Assembly: GCA_015956445.1 (NCBI GenBank)
Contig: WIUZ02000009.1
Span: 1,426,001 to 1,490,000, forward strand
Reading direction: 5' to 3'
Source of the DNA: Thelephora terrestris
Taxonomy: Eukaryota > Basidiomycota > Agaricomycetes > Thelephorales > Thelephoraceae
DNA: 64,000 nt
Made by a program: the position numbers and the translations under genes
Notes under the pieces: model-generated
What the model saw: only the letters and a program-made list of their open reading frames with translations
What the model was told of the DNA's origin: nothing
Database searches by the model: none
In this document: piece by piece, positions 45,054 to 57,500 of the stretch
How positions within the stretch are numbered: position 1 is the stretch's first letter
Layout: the number at the start of each line of letters is the position of its first letter

Positions 45054-48000
45054 ATGTCGTCTCAGCTTACCTCTCTCGTCCCCGTCCTTGAAGGTCCCAA
45101 CTATCAGCGATGGGCCCCTGCCGTCAGAAGCTTCTTGATGGCACAAGGACAGTGGAGACTGATGAAGAAGGGAAAGCCCACCAAAACGGTACGACCATAT
45201 GTAGCAGCTGTCCCTGCCACCGATGATGCTGAAGAAATTCCGGCACAGGAGGGCGGTGAAGACATTGACGAAGACGCGCTCGAAGCATGGGAGGAAAACA
45301 ATTCCAAAGCCCTCGGAAATATATTCCTGAGGCTAAGCCCTGATATCCAGGCAAAACACAAGACCGAAGAGGACGCTTGGGCCTTGTATCAGGCAATCGA
45401 TGCGGAATATGGGAAACCCGGCGTAATGGGGATCTACTCAGAGTTCAAAAGCGCTCTGGACGTACAGATCCCCGGAAATGCGGACCCCATCCCGGCGATA
45501 GACAAAATCATGGCCCATTTTGGTCGACTTGCTGAAGCCAATGCAGCAGTCCCAGATTTCATCAAAGCCATGATGATACTCTCCCGGATGCCCCCTGCCT
45601 ACGATTACCTTGCCCAGATCCTCTGCCAGGCCGACGACATCGGTAAAGTCCAGATCGATGAGCTAAGGAAAATGGTCAAACTGGCCTGGGAGCAGAAGTC
45701 CAGCTCCCGTCGCTCCGGACAACAAGCACAGAAGTTGTCCAACGTACAGCGCGCCCCTGGGAACCCAAATTTCCAGCAGCAGCAGCAGCAGCACGACGGG
45801 AGCCAGCCCCAGGGCCAAGGCCGAGGACGAAACCGTTGAGAACAAAGAGGAGGTAGAGGAAGATTCCAGCAACAGGCTCAGCAAACTGACGAGTCTCAAA
45901 TGCCACCTCCCCCTCCACAACCTCCGGTTCCCTCCAGCTCTAACATCTCGGTCTCGGATTATGGTTTTGCCTCCATGGCGGCTTTTCCCATACGCCATCC
46001 CCCCGTCCATCGTCAAGGCACAGGGGCCCCTTCCTTCTACCCCTCCGTACAGGAGGCTAGGGACCTCGCAGCACGCATAAGCGTGAAACCTTCGATTGAG
46101 ACCCTAAAAAGGCTGGAACGCTCTTATGAGCAGACAATCGATCCTCGCCCCCGCAAAAAGGCACGTACCCCGCCGGGCGAGGATGAAGTAAGCCTGGGAT
46201 GGTCGGATGATGAGATGGATGTTGCCCCCCCTGCGTCGGTTGCCGGTCCGTCTGGCCTTGGTGGAAGGTATGAAACAAATTTAGTGTTGAGTAACGAAAC
46301 TAACGACTCCACAGCACCTGAAGATAAGTCTAGGTCTTCAGTAGTAGCTTCCAAATATATTTGTTTTACCCTGTCTGCCCCGAGTGAAACTGAAGCTGTG
46401 TGGATGCTCGATTCCGGAGCATCCCGGCACTTTACTTTTGACATAAACGACTTCGTGGAGTACGAGGCTATTGAGTCCATTCCTTTAAGGACAGCGACCA
46501 GCTTCACGACGATTATTGGTAAAGGAACAGTGATCCTCCACATAAACGAAAAGGCCGTTCGATTAAGTCCTGTCTATCATGTCCCAGACATCTCCCATAG
46601 GCTGCTATCCCTTGGTCAGTTCCTCAGAAGCGGACTCCTCTCGAGGGGGAGTGCTCGCGAAATCTCACTCTATGAGGAAGAAACAGAACTTCTTACCTTC
46701 TACCCTCGAACCGAGGATGACAGTATTTACGTCATCAAAACCCTCCTCGGAGCGCAACTTACTGCTGCTAAAATTGAGACCATTTATAGTGCTGATTTTG
46801 AAATCATGCACCGCCGACTGGCTCACCCCTCAAAGGAAGTGATCCAAAAGGCTGGGAAACATGTCAAGGATTTTCCTCATGTCGAAATCCCAAAAGAGCA
46901 CCTCTGCACTGGATGTGCGCAAGGAAAGATGACAAATAAAACCTTTCCCCCATCCAACACCAGAGCAAGTGCCCCTTTCGAGCTGATCCATTCGGATCTA
47001 AAAACCTTCCCCATTGAGTCCTATCGCAAGTACAAGTACTCAATCGTCTTCTATGACGACTATACCTCACACGCCTGGACCATGAATTTGCGCACTAAGG
47101 ACGCTGCACTTATGGCTACCAGGCACTTCCTGGCTATGGTAGAAACCAAGTACCAGAAGAGAGTACGTCGGTGGATGTCCGATGCCGGGGGGGAGTACAC
47201 GTCCCTCACATTTACGACGATGCTCAAGGAAAAAGGGATTGAGATCCTCCAATCTATTCCGCATGCACACCAACAGAACGGTCGCGCGGAAAGGATCATT
47301 CGAACATTGATGGATAAGGCAGAATCCATGAGATTACAGGCTTGCCTCCCTCAATCTTGGTGGGAATTCGCCCTTGACCACGCAACTCACGTTTACAATC
47401 GAATGCCGAACCGTCGCCTAAATTGGCAGACTCCATTCCAACTATTGAATGGAAGTAAGCCTTCAATTGACCATCTTCGGGTCCTCGGCTGCGGAGCCTA
47501 CGTCTTCATCCCGGAAGAAGTACGGATAAACAAACTCGCGCCCCGATCAGAATTGATGACCTACCTAGGTACTCACCCGGGAGGAAAAGGATGGATCTTT
47601 ATGCGCGGACCTAACGACATCATTTTCTCCGCTGCTCAGGCCACCTTCGATGAGTTGCACTTTCCAAAGTGCCCAACTGCCAGTGTGCGGCGAAACACAC
47701 GGCTGCAGTCTACTGCGCCACCCCCACCCAGTCATCACTGTCATAAGGATGGTGACTGCCAGTGTCCCCTTCCAGGAGGACAAGAGGAAGATGACGCAGC
47801 GCGTCCCAAACCTACCCCCAAGCCTTCCCCAAAAGGCAAGGAACGTGCTATTGAGCTAGCACCACGGCCGCAGACGCCGGTGCAATCTAGAGCGCCCAGT
47901 TCGGAGCCGCCGAGATCGCCTACACCCAGCTCTAGCTCTGATTCCGGTCCTGAGGATGCACCACCCGCCCCACCAACGATTGTGCCTCCGTCACCTATTA

Positions 48001-48155
48001 AGACTCGGAGGCCTCAGCGTGAGCGGAAAGTACCGGCCAAGCCTGGCAATGTTTACGGCAGTAAACATCCGGTAGAGATAATTAAGTCTACCCGGCGTAT
48101 GAAGGATTGGAAGAAGGTTGTCGGAGATTTTTCCGTAGCACCTAGGCGCGGGTGA
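45054..48155 (+). pseudogene. Copia gag and pol 5' half (gag, protease, integrase)
   Basis: The gag-like part starts MSSQLTSLVPVLEGPNYQRW and ends in a Gln-rich stretch. The protease motif MLDSGASRHFT lies at about 46405. The GAG-pre-integrase block has HRRLAHPSKE and CTGCAQGKM. The integrase core shows HSDLKTFP, SDAGGEYTS and HQQNGRAERIIRTLMD (DDE). A Pro/Ser-rich spacer follows. Not intact as one frame. Confidence 0.9.
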
Positions 48156-48482
48156 AGTTCAGGAGCAATTCCCGGACCTAGCACGCGGCCACTTCCTGAG
48201 AGAGAATCCTCCGCTGAGGAAGAGACTGAAGCGGCGTCAGAGTCCGAAGATGAGGTTGAGAAGTCCGTTGAACCATCCGGATTCACCACCCCTGAGGAAG
48301 ACACTGACGCCCTTCTAGCTAGGCTATGCCGGGAAGGGGGAGTAGAACTCCAAAACCTCTTAATTTCGAAAGCCGTCTCACCAACCGCCAACGAAAAAAC
48401 TCCAAAAGAATGGAAATACCGAGACATCGCCACACTACCACAGGCAGAGCTCGAGGAATGGAGGACAGCCTGCAACGAAGAG

Positions 48483-49020
48483 TTGGAAGCTCTTCGCAGG
48501 CGCAAAGTATACGACCTGGTAGAGCGCCCTCGAGGCCGCAAGGTTATCAAAAACCGCTGGGTATTCGACCAGAAACCAGATGGTCGCAAGAAAGCCCGCT
48601 TAGTAGCAAAAGGCTTCTCACAGGTTGAGGGAATGGACTACGATGCCGTATTCTCCCCCGTTGTCCGATTCGAGACAGTGCGCCTAATATTTGCGATGGC
48701 CGCCCTCGGAGGATGGGTCCTCAAAGGACTTGATGTTCGAAATGCGTACCTATACGGCGAACTCGACGAGGAAATATACATGGAACAACCAGAGGGATTC
48801 GTAGCTCCAGGAAAAGAGACTTATGTTCTCCGCTTAAAGCGTGCCCTCTACGGACTGAAACAAGCCGGGCTCGCATGGTGGCGAGCCCTGAAACAGTCCA
48901 TGGAAAAGCTCGGATTCAAATCCTTGAGCTCAGATGCTGGGATCTTCATCTACCAGGATAAAGATGGAAGATTTGTAATTGCGTTAATCTACGTAGACGA
49001 TGCCATCTTTACCGGGCCCC
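48483..49020 (+). pseudogene. Copia reverse transcriptase, first part
   Basis: Shows ARLVAKGFSQVEGMDYDAVF, LDVRNAYLYGELDEEIYMEQ, RALYGLKQAGLAWW and the catalytic YVDDA. It ends at the TGTCAGG-ended insert; the remaining part is at 53190-54111. Confidence 0.9.
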
Positions 49021-49340
49021 TGTCAGGAACATGGTATTTTTAAACTTTTTATAACACGCTCTTTCTTCGAACTCTTCTTACCATTTCTTATGTTTTGAAT
49101 GCTTCACATTCCTTATCCATCACACCAATCATTCGAAACACACAAACGCGCATACATTCACGGCAATACGGAACAACTGGCTATACAATGCTTATACAAC
49201 GTCCTCAAAAGTCGACTCTATCTACGGCAGGCCTCGTGATCATCACCCTTCCATCCCGGAGATCGTAGTGCTGGCCCCTCCTCGCAAGGACCTCCCCGAA
49301 CATGGCGTCACCATCTTCGGCACTCAGCTGAACGACTAGT

Positions 49341-51788
49341 TCAAGCCGATAGGAAGAGACTCCTTCGAGCGAACCGATCAGCCTCCCAGATGTCACCGAA
49401 CTCTGGAACACCTGGTCCCACATCTCCATCACCGGGTGACTGCTCGACAGCACTATCGACGTAGTCGGCGAGCGACCCTCCGTCTCCCTCGTCACCCCCC
49501 TGGGTGGGATCCTCTCTGGCGAGTCGAAGCTCGTGGCGAAGCTGGATCTCCGACTCGACCTGTCGGTAGGGACGGTTGACCCGATAGCGGAACTCTCGTC
49601 CCCCACCTCGACCAGACTGGTCACCATCCGATTCAACTGGACGCGGGTATGGATTAGCCGATGGAGCCATGCGATGAGCAACACGGCGTCGAGAGCGTTT
49701 ACAACGCTGCCCTGTTGTCACCGGACGTACCTCTATGGCCCTCGGAGCATCTTCGGCCCGGTCTACCTCCATGACCTCGTCCTCGATCTTGACCAGCTGA
49801 CTGATCGGTTGCAACGGGCAACACAGACAGTTCTCCTTGTCGGACTCGGCCAACGTAGAAGCCGGAGCCGGAGTCGGGACGGGAACCGCATTCTCGATCG
49901 GAGGCGTCGCATAGGACGACGGGTTAGGCGATGGGAGTACCACCTCGTCGGCGTACTCCAGCTCGAACGGAACATCGGCAGTCCCCTGACCAACCAACTT
50001 CGGACCCTCCTTGCAGTTGCAGGTCTTATCACTGGGGGCAAGGGGTCACTTACCCAGCGATTACATTGTGATTACATTGTGATTTTTTAGACAATGTGTC
50101 CAGCCTGTGGCCAGGAGGTACATGCTGAGTTCTTTTACAAAGTACCCATCAATGTGACCACAATGTGGCCAGTGGATCCATCTTGATCACTTTTACAAAG
50201 TACCCATCAATTCGATCACAATGTGCCCTGTGGGTCCATGCAGGATACATTGTAAAAGTATCCATCAAAGTGGCCACTGGGCACTTTGTGAAAGAAACCC
50301 CTGGGTTCTTTCACAATTTTGCTTACAATGTGTCCAGCATACACCTGAGCCACTCATTCAAAGTTCTTTCATAAAGTATCCAGTAATGTGTCCACGAAGT
50401 ATTCAACCAGATACTCAGTGGTTTCTTTGAGAGTTTGTTGTGAAATCCAACCACATTGAGAGTTCATTGTGAAAACATTAAGAAGAACCTCCTGGGGACA
50501 TTGTGGTCACATTGCTGGTTACTTTTTGAAAGAACTCTCAATGAGTGGCTCAGGCACCCAGTAGGATAAATTGTAAACAATATTGTGAAAGAAAACCCTG
50601 GTTTCTTTCACAAAGTGCCCAGTGGCCACTTTGATGGATACTTTTACAATGTATCTTGCATGGACCTACAGGGCACATTGTGATCGAATTGATGGGTACT
50701 TTGTAAAAGTGATAAAGATGGACCCACTGGCCACATTGTGGTCACATTGATGGGTACTTTGTAAAAGAACTCAGCATGTACCTCCTGGCCACAGGCTGGA
50801 CACATTGTCTAAAAAATCACAATGTAATCACAATGTAATCGCTGGGTAAGTGACCCCTTGCCCCCAGTGTATCCTGCAAGGAAGCGACCTGTGCGGTCAA
50901 CACGGCCACCACGTCTTCGAGCTGTTCCGTCTAGGAAATGTCAGCTTCCATCATTCTAAACAAATGATGAAAGCGGCATTACCTTTGCATCCCTCCTGGC
51001 CAACGCCCCCTTAATGTTGTTATCCCTAACCTTCAGCCCGGCAATCAACTCTTGATGGTTAGCGACCATTGCTTCCAATGCCTCGTTCGTTCCCTGCTGG
51101 AAGGCGGCCAGAGTCTCCTTCATCTGAAGACCCTCCGCCGACAGACGTAGGACGTCTGCCTTCGCCTCCTTCACCTCGCGCTCCAAACGTTCAACCTAGG
51201 CAGTTTGGTTAGTCGAGAGTCATACTCGAATATCCAAACGGAGAACCTACTTTGCTCTCCCCCTCCCTAACGAGCGACCACAACAACGAGGTGGCGGCAG
51301 TGGCATGGCGGACAGCCCGAGGAACGGTTGCTCCGTGCTCCAACAGGTCCTGATCGTAGATCCCCCGTTGCAGGGTGTACCAGAGCTCCTTCTTGATCGG
51401 GTGCTCCAACTCCCCGAACCTACCCCTCATTCGGAAGACCACCTTCTCGGCGATCATGGTCCGGACCCAGAGCTCATCGTCCCAGGTCAATCCCATCAAA
51501 TGAGGGATCGTCTCCCTAAGACGTTCGGCGTCCACCTCGTTGACAATCTCCAAAATCTATAAGCCGTTAGCTCAACGTCTAAAGCCGATGCTGTACGACC
51601 TGTACCTAGAGGAAGGAGTTAGCGCTAATACAAGAAGCCCTAGCTCTCCCCCATACCTGATCATCCGTGGTATAGGGAGTCCCAGCCGCACAGGCGTAGG
51701 ACTTGCGGGCAGCGACACGACGGTCGATGCGAGAGATGGTGGAGATGCCGTTGGCGACCTTGTAGGTATGGTTGTTGGGGAAGGACAT
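49341..51788 (-). CDS. Unknown coiled-coil protein of the nested element
   Basis: Minus-strand coding pieces in order: 51788-51657 (SFPNNHTYKVANGISTISRI), about 51556-51251 (LRETIPHLMGLTWDDELWV, then GELEHPIKKELWYTLQRGIY), about 51195-50980 (a coiled coil, VKEAKADVLRLSAEGLQMKE), and 50029-49341 (a Pro/acidic/Arg-rich tail). Introns of the usual size fit between the first pieces. The hairpin element at 50030-50869 lies between the third and last pieces. The layout of structured head, central coiled coil and disordered tail recalls gene B of the palindromic element and the protein at 37325, though sequences are not clearly alike. Function unknown. Confidence 0.5.
50030..50869. mobile_element. 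CACTA-like hairpin (foldback) element, copy 2
   Basis: 840 bases, ends CACTGGGGGCAAGGGGTCA and exact inverse, flanked by TAT on both sides (50027-50029 and 50870-50872). A near-complete palindrome with the same kind of internal blocks (CACAATGTG, CCCAGTGG, TTTACAAAGTACCCATC). The interior has diverged from copy 1 while the ends are kept. No coding capacity. Confidence 0.9.
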
Positions 51789-51849
51789 GTTTTGGTAAGA
51801 TGATGGGGAAGTTGCTGGTGTTGCTGATCAAGGATGGCTCCAAGAAGAC

Positions 51850-53189
51850 GTCCTTCTTATAGCCTAGATCGGTGATCCTTCACGTGACCTACCTCGACGA
51901 ACCTCATTGGTCCGGGTCACATCAACTTCCGCCACTGTACCATCATCGTTGGCTTACTACATCAAGCTGACACCTCGGCCCGCGGGACGGCCTTGGAAGA
52001 ACTTCGTTCCGGAACGCCTAGAACGCGCGTGCACTAAAAATAGGTCTCAAGACCCTGATGACCCCTTTATGACATCATGAACCCCTTTTTATGACCCCTC
52101 ATGACTTTACGATTACAATCAACCCTGGACCCTGGAACACACACGTGGGCACGGGGTATCAACATTTGGACACTGTGCTTCTAATCGGATAGTAACCCTA
52201 TCTGATCTAGTTGCGCTTTGGAAGCAGAGTAGGCCCGAGCCGAGAACGGCGGCCGAAGAATATAATCCCTGGTGCCACTTAGGAAGAACGATATTCCCAG
52301 GTGCTATGCCTAATCAAGACTAGGTCTGATCAAGCGATTACGGTTGCAACTCCCAGGTTACTGCCTGTCCGTTGGTATCATACCACCTACCGACAACAAG
52401 GGATGTGTAGAGTTCCTTCGATCTCTAGCCAATCACAGAAGCTCAGAGACGGTGCTCACCTGACCCTTGGGTGTGGTCTAGATTCAGGTACGAACTTTCA
52501 TGACCCATGCCCCTATTTCTTTTAGGACTAGTGTTATCCTTACCCCTATGTTTCATGCGGACATTCCTTATCTTTTATGCAATCCTTCACACGCTAGTAA
52601 GGCCCTTTGTCCTTTATCTTCCCACGCGTCACATTGTTCGCTTCCCTTACTTAGCGTTCTCACACTCTTTATCTCCCTTTGTTCTGGACTTGATAAGGGT
52701 ATATTAGGGTATTGACGTCATGGCCACTCCTTTAGTATAAGTAGCAACTGTGGCTGTATCGTAGTACCTTAGTTTTGTTACCTCAGGAAATCCTCTGCCC
52801 TTCTCAGCCCAGTTGCAGTTAAGGACAAGTCAGAGTTTCTTGTTTGATCCAAGACATCCCCCATCTGCTCTCCCTCCCGCTCTGCGCATCGGCTGCGCCT
52901 CGTAACTATAGAACCCCAGCGTTCATATTAGAACACCTCGAGCGTCCAGTCGATCACCTGGTGGAGTCATCAATCCTGTTGTAGAGATAAACCCTTGCGT
53001 GTTAAACCGAACGAAGTACGGTTTAGGTTGGGTTTCTCTTTAGGATCTCGACCTGACTTGTAGTGACCTCGGACAACCTACCGGAAGAATAGAGACGTGA
53101 TCGTTCTCTCACAAGCTAGTTGGACTAGTGAGTACTCTGCGGAGTCGGCTCAGTGCACTGGTAGTTGTTGGGGTAGAGTGGCCCTGACA
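51850..53189 (+). other. Right part of the nested element, no gene assigned
   Basis: Holds a promoter-like TAGTATAAGTAGC near 52730 and CT-rich stretches, but no open frame with coding character that I can support. Confidence 0.4.
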
Positions 53190-54111
53190 GCCCCACACAG
53201 CGCTTACAGAGCAGCTCAAGGGGGAGTTTATGAAGATATGGGAAACCAGGGATTTAGGGGACCTAACTGATTTCCTCCGCATGAGGATCACCCGACATGG
53301 CAGCAAGATCTCCATAGATCAATGCGCCTACCTCCAAACGGTCCTTGAGCGATGTGGAATGCAAAATGCTAAAGTTGCAGCAACCCCTCTCCCGGCCGGG
53401 TATGTGCCGACTCCGTCGACAGAGGTAGCATGCCCGGAAAGACGAAGCAGGTTCCAAACCATAATTGGTTCCTTACTATACCTCATGCTGGGTACCCGAC
53501 CAGATATCGCCTTTGCGGTCACCAAACTTGCGCAATATGCTGCAAACCCATCAAAGGAGCACGTTGAGAAAGCGCTGTATATCTGCCGCTATTTAATCGG
53601 GACTTCCAAATATCGATTAACCTATGACGGAGATTCACGGGAAGGTATCTCAGCCTGTACCGACTCAGACTGGGCTTCAGACCCCACTCAGAGACGATCC
53701 CAAAGCGGATATTTTGTCCGAATGGCAAAAGGGCTCATCTCATGGACCTCAAGAGCACAGAAAACCATTGCACTGTCGTCCACTGAGGCTGAATACATGG
53801 CGCTATCCGATTGTAGCCGCCAAGTAGTCTGGATGCATACCCTTCTGGGGGAGCTCGGCTATGACCTTAAAGCCATCCCAATCTGCGGAGATAACCAGGG
53901 CTCGATCTTTATCGCCTCAAACCCGGTTACTGAAAAGAGGTCGAAACACATCGACATCCGCTATCATTATATTCGCGAGGTCATCAATGATGGATGTGTG
54001 GTAGTGTATTTCATTCCCGGAGATGACAATCCCGCGGATCTCCTGACAAAGAACCTTGGGGTCGTCAAACTCAGAAAATTTAGAGATGCCTTAGGCCTTG
54101 AATTCTTCTGA
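53190..54111 (+). pseudogene. Copia reverse transcriptase end and RNase H
   Basis: Shows LKGEFMKIWETRDLGDLTDF-like sequence, LGTRPDIAFAVTKLAQYA, then the RNase H blocks TDSDWASDPTQRRSQSGYF and LSSTEAEYMALSDCSRQVVW, and the end HIDIRYHYIREVI and DDNPADLLTK. Typical Copia C-terminus. Confidence 0.92.
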
Positions 54112-54175
54112 GCACATACCTCCAACTTACTACAGTCCAGTTCCCACCAATGAAGTTATACAGGGAGCTGTACTT

Positions 54176-54187
54176 AGTAAGGGGGAG
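54176..54187 (+). promoter_or_regulatory. Polypurine tract of the young Copia element
   Basis: AGTAAGGGGGAG immediately before the 3' LTR; the usual plus-strand priming site. Confidence 0.85.
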
Positions 54188-54540
54188 TGTTGAACCGAAG
54201 GTCTGTGCCCGGCAACGGGTCAACCGGCTCCACCGCTTCGTGCGAGAGCCGATGCCGGAGAGCGCTGTATAAGCGGCCCGAAGGGACGGTGTCACATCAG
54301 TGACCCGATCGATCGGTATGACGCGCGCGTGCCTTAAGCCGCCGCACGGACCATGCATCAGTCACACTGTATAGATGTGACGTTAATAGAGTAGATAGTA
54401 TATATACCCCTCATGTGTCCATAGATCAATCAATCGCTTCTCTCTCTCTCTCTCCCACTTGCACTACTATATCTTCCCCTCTCAGGTAAGAACTAGAGTA
54501 CGCCATGTAGTAGTATAGAATATACTCTACCTGCTCAACA
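54188..54540 (+). repeat. 3' LTR of the young Copia element
   Basis: 353 bases, identical to the 5' LTR, followed by the TCCCG duplication. Confidence 0.97.
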
Positions 54541-57500
54541 TCCCGGTGATCAGCGATGTCAAGCGGCGTATTACTCACCATACGGATCACCTCAGGTCAA
54601 CGTTGAGCAGCAATCGCGAGGATCGAAAACCGCCGAAGGACCGCTGACGGATGGCAACGAGGATGAGGCGTCTGATCTAGAGACTTGCGAGATCATAACG
54701 GCACGTTGCATGCACCTGAATATCAGAATCGCGCCAGCTGTTACCATTGTCGTGGTGGGTACCATTCCAGGTGCGCGTCAAGTGTGTACACTAAGGTTTT
54801 TGATACAGCCCACGGCCCGTCACGTCAAGAACAGGGAGCCCTGACGGGGTCTCACCCGGACGCCAAGTCACATGTTCCGTGTATATTGCCCCTGCACTTT
54901 CCAGCGTGGGGGTGCATTGGATGTAAAGATTAGCAAGACGGAGTTTTGTAAGCCCACGAACGGCAGAGATTCGGAAGGAGGTCGCGGCGCATTTCTGAAA
55001 CGACGGCTGGCACGTGCCACCGTGGAGGAGGGTTGGGGACCGGCATGGTCACTGGTGGCGGTCGATCGCATCCGGCGTGAACTGCGCGGGCACATGCCAC
55101 ATGTAGTGTGACTTCTGCGTACATTTATAGGCACTCAAGTCTCCGAATCTTAATTCATCCGCGTTCAAAATCCAATCGTGACCTGCGTACATCAACATCG
55201 AACATACCGGCGCACTTCAAGGCAGCATGGCGGGGTGGGTGGGTCAATTGAGCCACCATAATATGTGTGTATGAACACGTCTGTCGCGTTCTTTGACTGC
55301 TCTGTTCGGTTTGAAGTGAGCAGATTCGGTGGAAACTCGTGATTTTATAGGCTGGAATCCAGCCTTGAATTCAGAGGCGAGGAGGACGCGATATAGAAGG
55401 GGACGATACCTAGGAGAACGACGCCTGATTTCACCCCATCCCCGACTTCATCACGGGGGATACTGGATCGGACTATCGTGAGTTGGCGCACTTGGTAAGC
55501 GTCCCTATGCAACCTGAATTACAGCATTTATCGAATGGCTCTAGTACTAGAAATTAGGAAGGATCGAGGATCTAATCGTTTGGACCTTCAAGCTTCAAGG
55601 TTTGGGTGTTGGGCTCCCTTTTGGCGCTTTACAGACCCCTGCTCGCGGTCTGCCCCGTCGTGATCTGCCCCCAGGCTCTTGCTGATCCCGCGTTTCTTTC
55701 CTTGATTAGGGTTAACGCGTTTCGCTCCGCTATCGACACCCGAGTGAGGCATCCCTGAGCCGTTTTTCCCCCCAGTTACTAGTTGATCCGCAACCTTGTC
55801 CTCTATCCAACCCGGCTTCTCCAATGCCGCTTCAAACAGGTCAATCACCTCCTGCGGTGACACCAAGGGTTCTAAGCTTGCGTCAGAGGCCGTTATCTCA
55901 AACTGTACCTTCGCTGCTCACCCAGTTGACCATTCTGCTCGGCACTCTGGCTCTTATCAAGGTTCCTGAAAAGCACCCAGAGATCCCAGAACAACTCATT
56001 GAACGGCTTGCAGGCAAATTTTACATCGCAGATGATGTTCTTGTTCCGGTACATGTGTAGTTTCCCTGCGCCACCCATTGTGATTTCGCTGCCGTCTAGC
56101 AGTGGACACTGCTGGTCAAAGATGTATTCCATGGGAATCCTACCTGGTTGATCGTGCCTGACCCAGTGAAGTGCCGTCCACATGAGGACGAAAAAATGCG
56201 ACTCGAGATCGTCGGTTATTGCGTGACGAGACCCGGGATTAGTGAGCAATTTGGTGGACATGAACTGCCAGGTTCCCTGTAGATAGACGTAAAAACCGAT
56301 GTTGTCGGACGTGAAAGCTTTCCCACCGTCCGAGGCCCCTCCAAATTCTCACAAATGTCAACACCTCGACATAGATCCCAGTCGTTCAGCCTCCCCTCGT
56401 CATCAAGACCAATCATGACATTCCCAGGGCTTGCATCCCTGTGGAAGAGGTCAGCGTCTGAAAATGCGGCCGAGCATGCTGCATAGGTAGTACGGTCTCA
56501 GATCAGTGGAGAATTCGGTGGGCAATTGAGTAAACCCCAACCTTTGAGTGAGTGTGACATCACCAGGACGAGATGCTTCGAATTTGAGAAATCCGAGAGC
56601 GGTCTGCATAACTCCGCCTGCACCAATCGATAATGAACACGTCCTCGTACTTTGGTATCAAGCGAGACAAACAGACATGCCAGACGGTGAGTCAACCCTC
56701 GTTGTGCCCCTTGTACACTCGTAGTTTCCGTAGGCGTGAGGGCTACCGTGCCATAGTAGTGGTCGATAGGGGTGGTCGGAACGACATCGGATGCGTGCTT
56801 GAACTTGACCAAGTAAGGGACTTTGGCCTTGAACAGCTTCTCGTACCACACGTGCTCGGGTTCGATCCCTGGCACATCGGGGCGCCACATGTCCTTGAGA
56901 AAAACCCACTCCTTCGTAGATAGATCCAGAGCCACGTGTCCTCGAGTACACCGGCCCACAATTCCCAGGTTATAGTCCAAAGCTTTCCCAACGATGTAAT
57001 ATGAGACCGTGTTGTCCGGATTGTGGACTCCGATTTGGTGTCGTGGGTAGATGTTGCGATCTCCGATGCTGGACTTCAGTGATTCGACACTGATCTCCGT
57101 CGCAGCAGCCTCGAACATTTTTATTTGCTCTGGCGTGGCGGGAACAGCGGTGGGATCCAGACCACGCTGCTCGGGTGTCAGCTGGTTGAACCGCCGAAGA
57201 AAGTCGATGACCAGATCGGGGCGTTGAGAGCAGTCGATCCCGGCGGAGACGACCACGCCTTCTCTGTCCCAACGGATGAAACGGGCCTTCTTTCCGCAGA
57301 TGACCAGGCTGAAGGCAAACAGCCTGTGCTGATAAGCGAGTTGATTAGTCGCGTACAGGAGGCATTGGTCGCGGGTTTCATTGCCGTTGATCGAACACCG
57401 CTCCTGCATTCCGCCATCGGGGAGGTCACAAAATGGGTCACTTTGCGTGTCGTGCTTGAGCTCGACGAACAATTCCATGCGGATGAATGACGCTTCCGCG

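Larger units (their letters stand above)
49021..53189. mobile_element. TGTCAGG-ended element inside the Copia reverse transcriptase
   Basis: Ends TGTCAGG and CCTGACA, flanked by GCCCC on both sides (49016-49020 and 53190-53194). It is 4169 bases with the hairpin element, about 3.3 k without. No long terminal repeats, direct or inverted, are visible beyond 7 bases. On minus it has a multi-part coding region (49341-51788). The right 1.3 k is plus-oriented, with a promoter-like TAGTATAAG near 52730, and I see no clear gene there. No polymerase, integrase or transposase recognised. The ends and 5-base duplication link it to the palindromic element at 37871. Confidence 0.8.
44289..54540 (+). mobile_element. 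Young Copia LTR retrotransposon with nested inserts
   Basis: Two 353-base LTRs identical at every base, TG...CA ends and a 5-base duplication TCCCG. Order: 5' LTR, primer-binding site, gag-like frame, protease, integrase, reverse transcriptase, RNase H, polypurine tract, 3' LTR: the Copia (Pseudoviridae-like) order with integrase before reverse transcriptase. The element is about 6.1 k without the insert at 49021-53189, which splits the reverse transcriptase region. It is broken by that insert and has about two further breaks. Identical LTRs mean a very recent insertion. Confidence 0.96.
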
